A stretch of DNA of 64,000 bases, from the NCBI GenBank assembly GCA_963931165.1, contig OZ006985.1, positions 868,001 to 932,000 on the forward strand. Direction: 5' to 3'. Under the pieces are notes generated by a model. That model did not search any database and had not been told where the DNA came from. It was given only the letters and a program-made list of their open reading frames with translations. This stretch comes from Ornithoclostridium sp944380285 (lineage in GTDB: Bacteria > Bacillota > Clostridia > Christensenellales > UBA3700). The position numbers and the translations under genes are program-made. Below are positions 33,833-41,933 of this stretch, piece by piece; within the stretch, counting starts at the first letter, position 1, and each line of letters starts with the position of its first letter.

Positions 33833-36800
33833 TTAGCGTCTGTCGCCCTTGTTGTCGTTTTCGTCGCGTCTGTCGCCGGTGCGTCCCGTCGGAGAAGTCG
33901 GCTTCTTGCGCGATTTGAACTTGCGGCTCGCCGTGTACTTTCTGACCAGTACGACGATGACGACGACCAGCAGGATGACGCCGATGACGGCGGAGGTGAT
34001 CCACAGCCAGATGAGGTCGCCTGTAGCCGGATCTTCGGTCTCTTCGTCCTCGTCGGGTTCTTCCTCTGCGTTCGCGTCCTCTTCGGTGAAGTTGATCGCG
34101 TAGTTGTTTGCGACGTCCATGACCGCGCCCACGCTCTCATCGGTGTTGGTCGCGGCGTTGTAGTCGTCTTCGGAGATCTTGTCGACCTCGAAGTTGTCGA
34201 AGAATGCATAGCCCTCGATCATATGACCGTCAAAACCGAGTTGAGCGGTGAGCACCGCAGTCGGCGTGACGTCCTTTTCGGTGTGGACATAGAAGGTGTA
34301 CTGCGTCCACTCGCCGACGGTCTCGGTGCCGTCCTCGGCATAGGTGGAGGTGTTGACCACGCGCTTTGCGTCGTCGCCCTCGTTGTGGTTTTGTCTGCCG
34401 AAGGTGTAGGTGAGGTTGTTGAGTTTGAGCGAGATCGTCGCGGTCTCGTCTTTGCCCAGCTTGTAGGTCAGAGCCCAGATGCTCACCTTGTAGTAGGTGT
34501 CGCCCTCGAGGGTGATGCTGTCGGCGGAGTAGGAGTATGCGCCCGCGACCTTGTTGTTGATGACGAGCACGTTGTCGCCGAGCACGCCGTTGCCGACCGC
34601 GGTGGACGCGTCCAGCTTGCCCGCGATCGCGGTCTCGACGTCGGGATCGATGCCGAGCTCATCCCAGTTGCCTTCACGCTGATTGAACACGCCGCCGGCG
34701 AAGTCCTCTTCCGAAGTGCTTGCGTCTTCGTCGAGGGTAGCGCCGCTCCAGTTGTCGGGGGCGTCCATCTCGGCGAGGTCGGTCGCGCTGTCGAACGAGT
34801 CGACGGTGAACGACTTGACGGTGATGTTGTCGGAAGCGGTGTCTTCGGTCTGCGCCTTTTCGAACGTCGCCTCGGGGACGGTGTTGTAGCTCGCGATGGC
34901 GAAGTACGCGGTGTTGACGTTGCCTCCGAGAGGCGCAACGCCGAGCGTCATAGTGACGTCGACCGCGGTGAAGCCCGTCCTGATATAGAAGCTGTAGTAG
35001 TGCCACGCGTCGTCCGCGGGGGTGAAAGTTGTCACTGCGGCGCTGTCGGTAGACGCGTCGACCGAGACGGTGACGGTGCTCTTGCCGTCCGTCTTGACCC
35101 ATACGCCGAGCAGGTAGTAGCTCGACGCGGACAGCGACACGGAGTCGCTCTCATAGGAGATGTTGGCGGCGCTGTGGATAGCGAGCACGTTGGGGTAGTT
35201 GTCCTTGGTGGCGCCGACAAGATCCATGCCGTTGTAGAACGTATCCGGATCATCAATCGCGTCGAACGCGTCCGTGATGCGGTCGGAGCCGAGATGTCCG
35301 GGGTTGTCGAGTTCGAGCACGCCCGCGACGGTGCCTTCCGTGGTGAGGTTTGCGGAGTTGTTGATCGTCCAGCCGTCGGGCACGCCCGCAAAGCCGCCGA
35401 GAAGGCCTTCCTTGGTGTAGACGGGATCGGCATCGGTCGCGATGTCGGCGTACGCGCTTTGAGTCGCGGACACGTCGATGTAGTTGAAGTAGCCGTTGGA
35501 GGACAGCTCGGTGGAGCTGCCGCTGCTCAAAAGCGAAACGGACTTGGTGACCGTGTCGGTCGACACGGACGAGTAGTCGTCATAATCGATGGATTCGATC
35601 GAGATCGACGACAGCATCGCATAGCCCGACAGGTGGGTGGTCGGTTGCATCGAAGTGCCGCTGCCGAAGGAGACGTCGAGTCCGACGAGGGTATCCTCGG
35701 CGTTCGCGCCCTTGACGACGAATCTCAATTCGGTATAGCCGTTGTTGCCCTCGCTGACATAGTCGTCGAGGTCTGCGGTGTTGACGTTGGTGAACGAAGA
35801 CAGCTGAGTCTTGCGCTCGTCCTCTTTGGCGTCTTTGTCATAGGAGAACAGCGCGACGGTGATGCCGGAGCCTTCCTTGATGTCCTGCGTCTTGACCCAA
35901 ACGGAGATGATGTAGCAGCGATTGCGCAAGACGGTGAACAGCCCGCTCGCCGCGGAAGTATCGGTGCCCTCGGTCAGGGTGGACAGAGCGAACGAAGAGG
36001 ACTTGTAGTTGTGGATGACCAGCACGTCCTTGTTGTCCCACGAAGTGACGGGGACGGAGGGATTGTCAAGCTCGGGGAAGAGGGTCGCGCCGTTTGCCGC
36101 CCAATCCGAGGTGTTGACGTTCTTCCAGGTCGTGCGATCCGGGATGACCGCGTCCGCGTCGGCGAGCACAAAGTCGGCGGTCGTCAAAGACGCACGGTCG
36201 AGATTTGCCTCGTCGGTGAGGAAGGAGTGCGTCCTGCCCTCGGCGGCGGAGTTGTATTGCTCTGCGGTCGCCTTGTCGAGAGTCACGCCGTCAAAGAACG
36301 CGACGCCCTCGACATGGGTGTCGGCGTTGTCTTCGCCGCCTCTGCCCAGCCACAGCTCGAGATAGATGTCCGTGCTGCGGAATTGGTTGGCTTGGACGTA
36401 CAGGTCGATCGTCTGCCATGCACCGTTCGTGTTGATGTCGGTGACGAGCAGATAGGGATCGCTGTCGTTGGAGCCGTCGGTCAGCGCGATAGACGCGCCG
36501 CCCTCTGCCAAAGCCGCGGTGCGGACCTTGACGGAGATCTTGTAGTAGCTGTCGTTGCCTCCGAACAGGCGCATCGCCGCCGAGCTGCGGTAGCCGTACG
36601 CGGTCGCCTGTTTGTTGTTGATCATCAACATCTTGGTGCCGACGGTGCCTTCCGCGACGGTGACGTCGACGTCGGAGCCGTCGTGAGCGGCAACGGTCGA
36701 GGTGACGGAACTGTCCACGATGCCCTTGCTGACATAGGAAGAAGAGGAGGGCGCGTTGTCGCCGTCGCCTCTGCCCGCCATGCCGGACCACTTGGAAGCG

Positions 36801-37648
36801 CTGTACGGAGAGGTCGTCGTGGTCGAGTAGTCAAACTCGCCGTCAGAGACCTTCATCGTATATTTGGCGGTGGTGTCGTTCACGGTCACCGCGTCGAAAT
36901 CGGCTTCGATGAACGCGGTCTCGCCCTCTTCGACGTCGGAGAGGTTTTCCAGCTTGACTTCGTCAAAGTAGGCGTAGCCCTGAGTCATCGCGCCGCCGAT
37001 CTTGTTGCCGTCGCCGAGCGACAGCACGACGGTGATGTTCTGCGACGAGATGTCGGACGTCTCGATATAGACGGTGTAGGTGACCCACTTCTTGTCGGTG
37101 TCGATCGCCTTGAACGCCGCATATGCGCCGCCGTTGACATAGACGTACGCGCCGCGCGCGGCGTCGCCGTCCTCGATGTCAGTGTAGACGGAGAAGGTCA
37201 GCTTGTAGTAAGACGAGGTCGCGAGCGAGACGGACGCCGACGTGTACTTGTAGACGGTCGGGACCTTGTTGTAGATCATGAGGATGTTGTCATCCTTTGC
37301 GCCCTCGGGCTTGCCGGGCGAGCCGACGTTGCCGTAGGTGTCCCTGTTGTCGCTGTACGAATCCTGTTCGACGCTGATGACGCCGGCGATCAGGTTGTCC
37401 GAACCGCCGGGAGTGGAGTTGGAGCCGCTTGAACTGCCGCGTGCGCCCGTCCAATTGGAGGGAGTGAGCGGGTAGGTGCTGCCCGTAGTGTTGCCGAACG
37501 TGCCGTTGGTGAAGAGAAGGTCGCTGTCGGTCTCGGCGCTGGGGATGTCCTCTTCGGGCGTGTCATCGCAAGCGGCGACGCCGAAGATGAGCACGACGCA
37601 GAGCATCAGCGAAACCAAAGCCAGGCACAGTCGTCTTTTAGTGTTCAT
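33833..37648 (-). CDS. giant repeat-containing cell-surface protein, lipidated N-terminus and C-terminal membrane helix
   Basis: A 1271-residue protein. It has a lipoprotein signal (VAAC, Cys27) and, unusually, also a C-terminal membrane helix (LIWLWITSAVIGVILLVVV) preceded by an acidic linker (EEEPDEDEETED) and followed by a basic tail with RKK and DRR. Between lie five related beta-rich modules, each with a VLxI.NK line followed by Y.Y.S....L....YYK(L/I)S and a closing W..Y.(F/L)Y(I/V) line, resembling carbohydrate-binding jelly rolls. AAGGTGG precedes the ATG and a good promoter lies at 37678-37706. It is likely a sugar- or wall-binding surface protein; no enzyme motif was found. Confidence 0.75.
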   Translation of the reverse strand: MNTKRRLCLALVSLMLCVVLIFGVAACDDTPEEDIPSAETDSDLLFTNGTFGNTTGSTYPLTPSNWTGARGSSSGSNSTPGGSDNLIAGVISVEQDSYSDNRDTYGNVGSPGKPEGAKDDNILMIYNKVPTVYKYTSASVSLATSSYYKLTFSVYTDIEDGDAARGAYVYVNGGAYAAFKAIDTDKKWVTYTVYIETSDISSQNITVVLSLGDGNKIGGAMTQGYAYFDEVKLENLSDVEEGETAFIEADFDAVTVNDTTAKYTMKVSDGEFDYSTTTTSPYSASKWSGMAGRGDGDNAPSSSSYVSKGIVDSSVTSTVAAHDGSDVDVTVAEGTVGTKMLMINNKQATAYGYRSSAAMRLFGGNDSYYKISVKVRTAALAEGGASIALTDGSNDSDPYLLVTDINTNGAWQTIDLYVQANQFRSTDIYLELWLGRGGEDNADTHVEGVAFFDGVTLDKATAEQYNSAAEGRTHSFLTDEANLDRASLTTADFVLADADAVIPDRTTWKNVNTSDWAANGATLFPELDNPSVPVTSWDNKDVLVIHNYKSSSFALSTLTEGTDTSAASGLFTVLRNRCYIISVWVKTQDIKEGSGITVALFSYDKDAKEDERKTQLSSFTNVNTADLDDYVSEGNNGYTELRFVVKGANAEDTLVGLDVSFGSGTSMQPTTHLSGYAMLSSISIESIDYDDYSSVSTDTVTKSVSLLSSGSSTELSSNGYFNYIDVSATQSAYADIATDADPVYTKEGLLGGFAGVPDGWTINNSANLTTEGTVAGVLELDNPGHLGSDRITDAFDAIDDPDTFYNGMDLVGATKDNYPNVLAIHSAANISYESDSVSLSASSYYLLGVWVKTDGKSTVTVSVDASTDSAAVTTFTPADDAWHYYSFYIRTGFTAVDVTMTLGVAPLGGNVNTAYFAIASYNTVPEATFEKAQTEDTASDNITVKSFTVDSFDSATDLAEMDAPDNWSGATLDEDASTSEEDFAGGVFNQREGNWDELGIDPDVETAIAGKLDASTAVGNGVLGDNVLVINNKVAGAYSYSADSITLEGDTYYKVSIWALTYKLGKDETATISLKLNNLTYTFGRQNHNEGDDAKRVVNTSTYAEDGTETVGEWTQYTFYVHTEKDVTPTAVLTAQLGFDGHMIEGYAFFDNFEVDKISEDDYNAATNTDESVGAVMDVANNYAINFTEEDANAEEEPDEDEETEDPATGDLIWLWITSAVIGVILLVVVIVVLVRKYTASRKFKSRKKPTSPTGRTGDRRDENDNKGDRR

Positions 37649-37677
37649 TTAACCACCTTTATGTTGATTATTTGTCT

Positions 37678-37706
37678 ATTATAATATTCTTCTTTTATTA
37701 TAACAA
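37678..37706 (-). promoter_or_regulatory. promoter of the giant surface-protein gene
   Basis: On the minus strand TTGTTA (complement of 37701-37706), 17-base spacer, TATAAT (complement of 37678-37683), in a strongly AT-rich stretch. Confidence 0.7.
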
Positions 37707-37770
37707 AAACATTATAATCAATGCGCGCAAAAAAAGCAATTAAATAGCGGTGAAAAATTGCGCCTTTGCA

Positions 37771-37801
37771 CCCCTCTTTCGTCAAAGCGCCGAAAGAGGG
37801 G
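37771..37801. repeat. 11-base inverted repeat beyond the TSUP pair
   Basis: CCCCTCTTTCG (37771-37781) and CGAAAGAGGGG (37791-37801) with a nine-base loop. Without an adjacent T-run on either strand, it is a weak terminator candidate for the leftward TSUP genes. Confidence 0.5.
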
Positions 37802-37876
37802 CGGCGCGGATGGCAGAACGGCGCGGCGAAGAGGATGGCAAAGATGAAAAATTCGCGACATGTATGCGATTTGACG

Positions 37877-38314
37877 TCATTTTTGCGCAAAAGTGTGCGG
37901 CAGATCGCGCCTTATCACCGCAAGCATTGCGAGGCGCGTCTTTTCGGCGAGAGCGCTCAAAAGCTGTTTTGCGAGCATCAGCAAACCCAATACGACGAGA
38001 AAGATGCCGAAAGCGCGCGACAGCGTCTCGTCTTTCGAATTGCAAGCGAGCAGCGAGAACAGCGCGCACACCGTCGCAGCCGGGATGGCGGTAGGAGCGA
38101 TCGCGTCCTTTTGTATCAACCCGTTCTTTGCGTGTACGGCGAGGGCGATTGCCGCCATCGGGACGAATGCGATCAGGTTGACCGCGGCGGCGGTCTTTTG
38201 CGGAACGCCGGCAAGCAAGGTCATAAGCGGTATCAGCAGCGTGCCTCCGCCGAGCCCCATGCCGCCCAGCACTCCGCCGGCAAACCCGATGGCAATGAGG
38301 ACGGCGGTATTCAC
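37877..38314 (-). CDS. half-size TSUP (TauE/SafE-type) transporter, second half
   Basis: A 145-residue membrane protein with a GTG start in a GTGA overlap with the preceding half. It opens VNTAVLIAIGFAGGVLGGMGLGGGTLLIPL, the glycine-rich first helix of a TSUP repeat, followed by QKTAAAVNLIAFVPMAAIAL and two or three more helices. TSUP permeases normally carry two such repeats in one chain of 240-270 residues; here each repeat is its own gene. Together they would form one exporter of sulfite, sulfoacetate or another anion; the substrate is not predictable. Confidence 0.72.
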   Translation of the reverse strand: MNTAVLIAIGFAGGVLGGMGLGGGTLLIPLMTLLAGVPQKTAAAVNLIAFVPMAAIALAVHAKNGLIQKDAIAPTAIPAATVCALFSLLACNSKDETLSRAFGIFLVVLGLLMLAKQLLSALAEKTRLAMLAVIRRDLPHTFAQK

Positions 38315-38685
38315 AGCGAGAGTTTGAGCCCCGCGGCGATCATCAGGGCATAAAAGAGCAGCGAAAGCCCGCGGGAATTTATCTTTTTGAGCAACAGCGC
38401 TCCGACGATCCCGCCGACGAACACGCCGGCGCATGACGGCAGTATGACCGACGGGTCTGCCGCCCCCTTTGCGAGATAGACCGCGCCGCTGATCAGCGAC
38501 AGCGGCAATATGATCGCGATCGCGGTCGCGTGAGCCTTTTTGGACGGCACGCCGGTCAGCGTCAGTGCGGGGACGGCGATCATGCCTCCCCCTCCGCCGA
38601 AGAGTCCGTTCGCCGCGCCCACCGCGACGCCGAAGATCGCGGAGAGGAGAGGGCGGTTTTTGCGCTTTGATGTCAGAAGTTCCAT
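38311..38685 (-). CDS. half-size TSUP (TauE/SafE-type) transporter, first half
   Basis: A 124-residue protein if ATG 38685 is used (38715 is an alternative with no better ribosome site). It contains SAIFGVAVGAANGLFGGGGGMIAVPAL, the canonical TSUP first-helix glycine cluster, KKAHATAIAIILPLSLISGAVY, and two further helices. It overlaps the second half by four bases, so the two are co-translated and probably form a heterodimer equivalent to a full-length TSUP protein. The upstream 218-base region is shared with the divergent spoIIID gene. Confidence 0.75.
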   Translation of the reverse strand: MELLTSKRKNRPLLSAIFGVAVGAANGLFGGGGGMIAVPALTLTGVPSKKAHATAIAIILPLSLISGAVYLAKGAADPSVILPSCAGVFVGGIVGALLLKKINSRGLSLLFYALMIAAGLKLSL

Positions 38686-38903
38686 GACATTGTTGTGCGC
38701 GCAATGGGCGAACATATGCCGATATGCTCATTGCGGCAATGAAGATATCCGCATTTACGGGTATGGTCGAACGACGGTATCTTCATATGTTCATATGGCG
38801 GTAAAAGCGCAAAAGATATGGTCGTATGAGCGTTCGTTCATCAAAATGCGGCGCCGGGCGGTCATATCGCGCCGGGGCGCGAATATGCTGTCTTGAGGTG
38901 GAG
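38686..38903. other. divergent control region between the TSUP pair and spoIIID
   Basis: Rich in CATATG and ATATG words (for example 38787-38801 CATATGTTCATATG). A sequence slightly like a SigE promoter (TCATAT near 38859, AATATGCT near 38881) precedes spoIIID, but the match is partial. No gene seen. Confidence 0.3.
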
Positions 38904-39161
38904 ATGGAAAAGACGTCGAGAGCGCTTTCCGAGGCGCGGTACATTCTTGATACGGGGTGCACTCTGAGACAGTGCGCGGCGTTTTTCGGGGTGGGCAAAA
39001 GCACGGTGCACGCCGACGTGACCGCAAGACTTGCGGCGATCGATCCCGCGCTGGGCGAAGAGGTCGCCCGCGTGCTGGAACGCAACCTTGAGATCAGGCA
39101 CATACGCGGCGGCGAGAGCACGCGTAAAAAATACCGCGCATTGAGATCAAAGCGCGGTTGA
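38904..39161 (+). CDS. spoIIID: sporulation transcription factor SpoIIID
   Basis: An 85-residue DNA-binding protein. The ATG at 38904 is chosen because it is preceded by GAGGTGGAG and gives the normal SpoIIID length of about 85-93. The helix-turn-helix TLRQCAAFFGVGKSTVHADVTARL aligns with the SpoIIID recognition region (VIAKEFGVSKSTVHKDLTERL in Bacillus), and the basic end RHIRGGESTRKKY matches the C-terminal basic DNA-contacting segment. In sporulators it adjusts SigE-dependent transcription in the mother cell. Its presence supports an endospore-forming lineage. It is divergent from the TSUP pair. Confidence 0.93.
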   Translation: MEKTSRALSEARYILDTGCTLRQCAAFFGVGKSTVHADVTARLAAIDPALGEEVARVLERNLEIRHIRGGESTRKKYRALRSKRG

Positions 39162-39181
39162 CGAACACGGGCGCCGAAAAA

Positions 39182-39913
39182 TCAATCTTTGGGCGGCAGC
39201 CAGAGGTTGTTGCGTTCGGGGTGGAACAGCGCGCTCATCATCAGCTTTTTCGCGTTGGGCGAAATGCTTTCCGCGGTCTCGATCATACGCTTGACGTCCT
39301 CGCGCCCCGTGTGTTTGTCTTCGGGGCACGGGTTGAAGACGACGGGCAGCGACAGCCTGCGGCACAGTCCGGACAGATACTTCTCTTCGACATAGACGAA
39401 CGGGCGGATCAGCGTCACTCCGGTGCGGCTCATATATGACTTCGGCGCAAAGGTGGACAGCCTTCCTTCGAACAGCAGCGACAGCAAAAACGTGCCGAGG
39501 ACGTCGTCGGCGTGATGGGCGAGCGCGAGCTTGTTGCATCCCGCCTCGATCGCGGCGTTGTTGAGCGCGCCGCGGCGCATTTTTGAGCACAGACTGCACG
39601 GAGAGGACTCCTTGCGCCGCTCGAAGATGATCTCGGCGATGTCCGTCTTGACGACGGTCAAAGGCACGCCTATGCCGTCGCACCAGTCGCGAAGCGCTTT
39701 GACTTGGGCGGGGTCGGTGTCCTTGAAGCCCATATCGATGTTGATCGCGCGCAGTTCGAATTTTTCGGGCGCGAATTTTTTGTACGCGGCGAGCACGGCG
39801 AGTAGAGCCGTACTGTCCTTGCCGCCGCTTACGCCGACGGCGATGCTGTCGCCGTCGGCGATCATTTCGTAGTCGTTGATCGCCTTGCGCGTGAGCGCGA
39901 GTAATTTTTGCAT
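39182..39913 (-). CDS. ttcA: TtcA-family tRNA 2-thiolation protein
   Basis: A 243-residue PP-loop protein. It has the ATP-pyrophosphatase motif SGGKDSTALLAVL, the cysteine pair CSLCSKMRRGAL, and the LAHHADDVLGTFLLSLL segment typical of TtcA, which adds sulfur to C32 of some tRNAs using an Fe-S cluster. The long frame continuing upstream to 41554 is the shadow of the sulfatase gene and is ignored. ATG 39913 fits a leaderless-type promoter (39920-39948). The paired gene across the gap encodes a sulfatase; no functional link is claimed. Confidence 0.85.
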   Translation of the reverse strand: MQKLLALTRKAINDYEMIADGDSIAVGVSGGKDSTALLAVLAAYKKFAPEKFELRAINIDMGFKDTDPAQVKALRDWCDGIGVPLTVVKTDIAEIIFERRKESSPCSLCSKMRRGALNNAAIEAGCNKLALAHHADDVLGTFLLSLLFEGRLSTFAPKSYMSRTGVTLIRPFVYVEEKYLSGLCRRLSLPVVFNPCPEDKHTGREDVKRMIETAESISPNAKKLMMSALFHPERNNLWLPPKD

Positions 39914-39919
39914 ATTGAT

Positions 39920-39948
39920 ATTGTAGCGGAAATCGTCTCGATTTGCAA
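39920..39948 (-). promoter_or_regulatory. leaderless-type promoter of ttcA
   Basis: On the minus strand TTGCAA (complement of 39943-39948), 17-base spacer, TACAAT (complement of 39920-39925), then six bases to the ATG at 39913. No Shine-Dalgarno. Confidence 0.62.
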
Positions 39949-40100
39949 CGAAAGCGCGCCGAAAAGTCCCGTTCGGAAGCAAAGCGAAGCGACTTTTTCG
40001 CGCGGCGTCATCGGCGGAGCGGCGGCGATCCCTCGGACAAAGAAAGTTTTTCGGCTCGAAGTCGGCAGCCGAGCGCTGTTTCGGCGGGTCGGGAACGATA

Positions 40101-40129
40101 TTGACTTGCGGGGATCCGTATGGTATAAT
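40101..40129 (+). promoter_or_regulatory. leaderless-type promoter of the sulfatase gene
   Basis: TTGACT (40101-40106), 17-base spacer, TATAAT (40124-40129), then six bases (CGGAAT) to ATG 40136. Confidence 0.72.
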
Positions 40130-40135
40130 CGGAAT

Positions 40136-41455
40136 ATGGACAGACCCAACATAGTCGTTTTCTTTTCGGATCAACAGAGGCGCGACACCGTCACGCCTCG
40201 GGTGATGCCGCATCTTTACGCGATGGCGGAAGAGCGCGGCGTCCGCTTCGATGACGCGGTGACCTGCCAGCCCGTGTGCGGTCCGGCGCGCGCTTGCGTG
40301 CAGACGGGGCAATACGCGACGCGGACGGGCTGTTTCACCAATGCGCGCGCTCTGCCGGAGGACGCCGACACGATCGCAAAGATATTGAGGCGCTGCGGCT
40401 ATCGCACCGCCTATGTCGGCAAGTGGCATTTGGCGTCCGGGATGACGGACGAAGAGGGGCGGTACGAGACAAAAGCCGTGCCCGAGGCGAGGCGCGGAGG
40501 ATACGAATACTGGCGCGCGTCGGACGTGCTGGAATTCACTTCGGACGGCAGCGGCGGCTATGTGTTCGACGAGGCGGGGCGCAAACTGACTTTCGAGGGC
40601 TGCCGCGCCGACCGCATCACCGATTTCGCGCTCGAATTCATACGCGGAGCGGACGCGGACAAGCCGTTTTTTCTGTTTTTGTCGCACATCGAGCCGCATC
40701 ATCAAAACTCGAGCGGCAGGTTCGAGTGCACGCCCGGGGACAGGGCGGCGGTGGAGGGAGAACCTCTTCCCGAGGATCTGCGCGGATCCGGCGTCGACAG
40801 GGATCAATGGGAAGACTATCTCGGATGCTGCCACGCGCTTGACCGCAACTTCAAACGCGTCGTAGACGCGCTCGCGCAGAGGGGCGTGCTCGAAAACACT
40901 GTCGTCTTTTACACTTCGGACCACGGATGCCACTTCAAGACGCGCAACGCCGAGTACAAGCGGTCGTGCCACGAGGCGTCGATAGCGATCCCGATGTATG
41001 TTTTCGGCGGAGGATATGCAAAGGGGGCTTTCGGCGGCGTCGTCAGCCTGCTCGATCTGCCGGCGTCGGTGCTTCGCGCGGCGGGCGCGGACGTTCCGGA
41101 CGCATTCGACGGGCTCGATCTGCTTGCGCAGGCGCAAGGGGACGTCTCGCGCGAGGCGGTCTATATCCAGATCAGCGAAGACAAGCTGGGCAGAGCGGTG
41201 CGTACGGACCGATGGACTTATGCGGTCAGGGCGCCGCGCCGTTCGGACGGGTGGAGCAAACCTTTTTCGAAAGTGTACGTCGACGACTATCTGTACGATC
41301 TCCGCGCCGACCCTGCCGAGACGCGCAATCTCATCCACAGCAAAGAACACCGCGAAGTCAAGGCGCGGCTGAGGAAGATGCTGATCGATCTTGCGCGCCG
41401 CGCGGGGGAGCCGCCTTTCGTCGTCAGGGGCAGGCTGATCGCGCCGAAGAGGTGA
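40136..41455 (+). CDS. Cys-type sulfatase (S1 family)
   Basis: A 439-residue enzyme without a signal peptide. The start follows the promoter spacing (ATG 40136). The maturation signature C-x-P-x-R is present as C48-G-P-A-R52 within PVCGPARACVQTG, where Cys48 would be converted to formylglycine by an anaerobic radical maturase. Metal-binding residues at the N-terminus (NIVVFFSDQQRRD) and further on (FYTSDHGCHFK) fit family S1, and GKWHLASG is a typical substrate-pocket motif. It removes sulfate esters from sugars or similar molecules in the cytoplasm; the exact substrate is unknown. Confidence 0.88.
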   Translation: MDRPNIVVFFSDQQRRDTVTPRVMPHLYAMAEERGVRFDDAVTCQPVCGPARACVQTGQYATRTGCFTNARALPEDADTIAKILRRCGYRTAYVGKWHLASGMTDEEGRYETKAVPEARRGGYEYWRASDVLEFTSDGSGGYVFDEAGRKLTFEGCRADRITDFALEFIRGADADKPFFLFLSHIEPHHQNSSGRFECTPGDRAAVEGEPLPEDLRGSGVDRDQWEDYLGCCHALDRNFKRVVDALAQRGVLENTVVFYTSDHGCHFKTRNAEYKRSCHEASIAIPMYVFGGGYAKGAFGGVVSLLDLPASVLRAAGADVPDAFDGLDLLAQAQGDVSREAVYIQISEDKLGRAVRTDRWTYAVRAPRRSDGWSKPFSKVYVDDYLYDLRADPAETRNLIHSKEHREVKARLRKMLIDLARRAGEPPFVVRGRLIAPKR

Positions 41456-41599
41456 CGGCGGAAAGGCAGTCGAATGCGGCGCCGCAAAAACGGAGCGCAA
41501 CGGCAGGTACGGAACGGCAGACGTCCGCGGCGCCGATTGCGTGATCGCGGACATTTTTTATATCGACATCACGGAGGGCTCTTCCGTTCGCGGCAGAGA
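41456..41599. other. gene-free stretch after the sulfatase
   Basis: No gene or clear terminator was recognised between the sulfatase stop and the IS30 remnant; low-complexity G+C-rich sequence. Confidence 0.5.
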
Positions 41600-41871
41600 G
41601 TGAATTGTCAAGTTAAGTGCAACACTTTTGCAATTCTTGTTCAAACAAGTCTGCCGGTGTTTTGTAGTTTAGCACTTTCTTTGGTTTGGTATTTATTTAC
41701 GCTACGTTTTGCCTTCATTGTAGTATTTTCGTAGAAAATAGCGCTCTTCTATGCTAAGATGTGTATAGTTCATACAACAACTCCTGTTTTTTTGGGCTAA
41801 TTACATTATACAGCAGTTTTTGTATGAACTCTTTTCTTTGTCAAAGTGTTGCACTTGAAAGTATAATTCAC
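41600..41871 (-). mobile_element. internally deleted IS30-family element (MITE-like, 272 bp)
   Basis: An AT-rich island in a G+C-rich setting, flanked by inverted repeats that begin GTGAATT and share a perfect 14-base core (AAGTGCAACACTTT at 41615-41628; its complement at 41843-41856). Read leftward it has a promoter-like TATAAT, a Shine-Dalgarno AGGAG, and the first and last codons of an IS30-type transposase with the middle missing. It is a non-autonomous derivative that could only be moved by a full-length copy elsewhere. Boundaries are set by the repeats; no clear target duplication was seen. Confidence 0.8.
41613..41773 (-). pseudogene. IS30-family transposase, N- and C-terminal remnants only
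   Basis: From ATG 41773 the frame reads MNYTHLSIEERYFLRKYYNEGKT, the usual IS30 transposase start, and then meets a stop. In another frame the sequence resumes with NTKPKKVLNYKTPADLFEQ and ELQKCCT before the stop at 41613, which is the usual IS30 C-terminus. About 280-300 residues including the catalytic DDE core are missing, so it cannot be active. Confidence 0.82.
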
Positions 41872-41883
41872 CAAGAGCGCAAA

Positions 41884-41908
41884 GATCCCGCCTCGGCGAG
41901 GCGGGATC
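41884..41908 (-). terminator. terminator of degV
   Basis: Perfect 11-base stem GATCCCGCCTC (41884-41894) with GAGGCGGGATC (41898-41908), loop of three. Leftward reading continues with TTTGCGCTC, so the T-run is short. Confidence 0.7.
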
Positions 41909-41933
41909 GAATTGTTGCGGGATCGATGGTTTT

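Noticed and set aside
34223..37432. 1069-codon rightward frame opposite the giant surface protein
   Set aside because: A mirror frame caused by G+C-rich codon use; Val/Asp/Arg-rich with no domains, while the leftward frame has signal peptide, repeats and anchor.
39914..41554. Long leftward open frame extending the ttcA frame upstream through the sulfatase gene
   Set aside because: It is an antisense shadow of the sulfatase coding sequence; its residues are low-complexity Arg-rich and show no family features.
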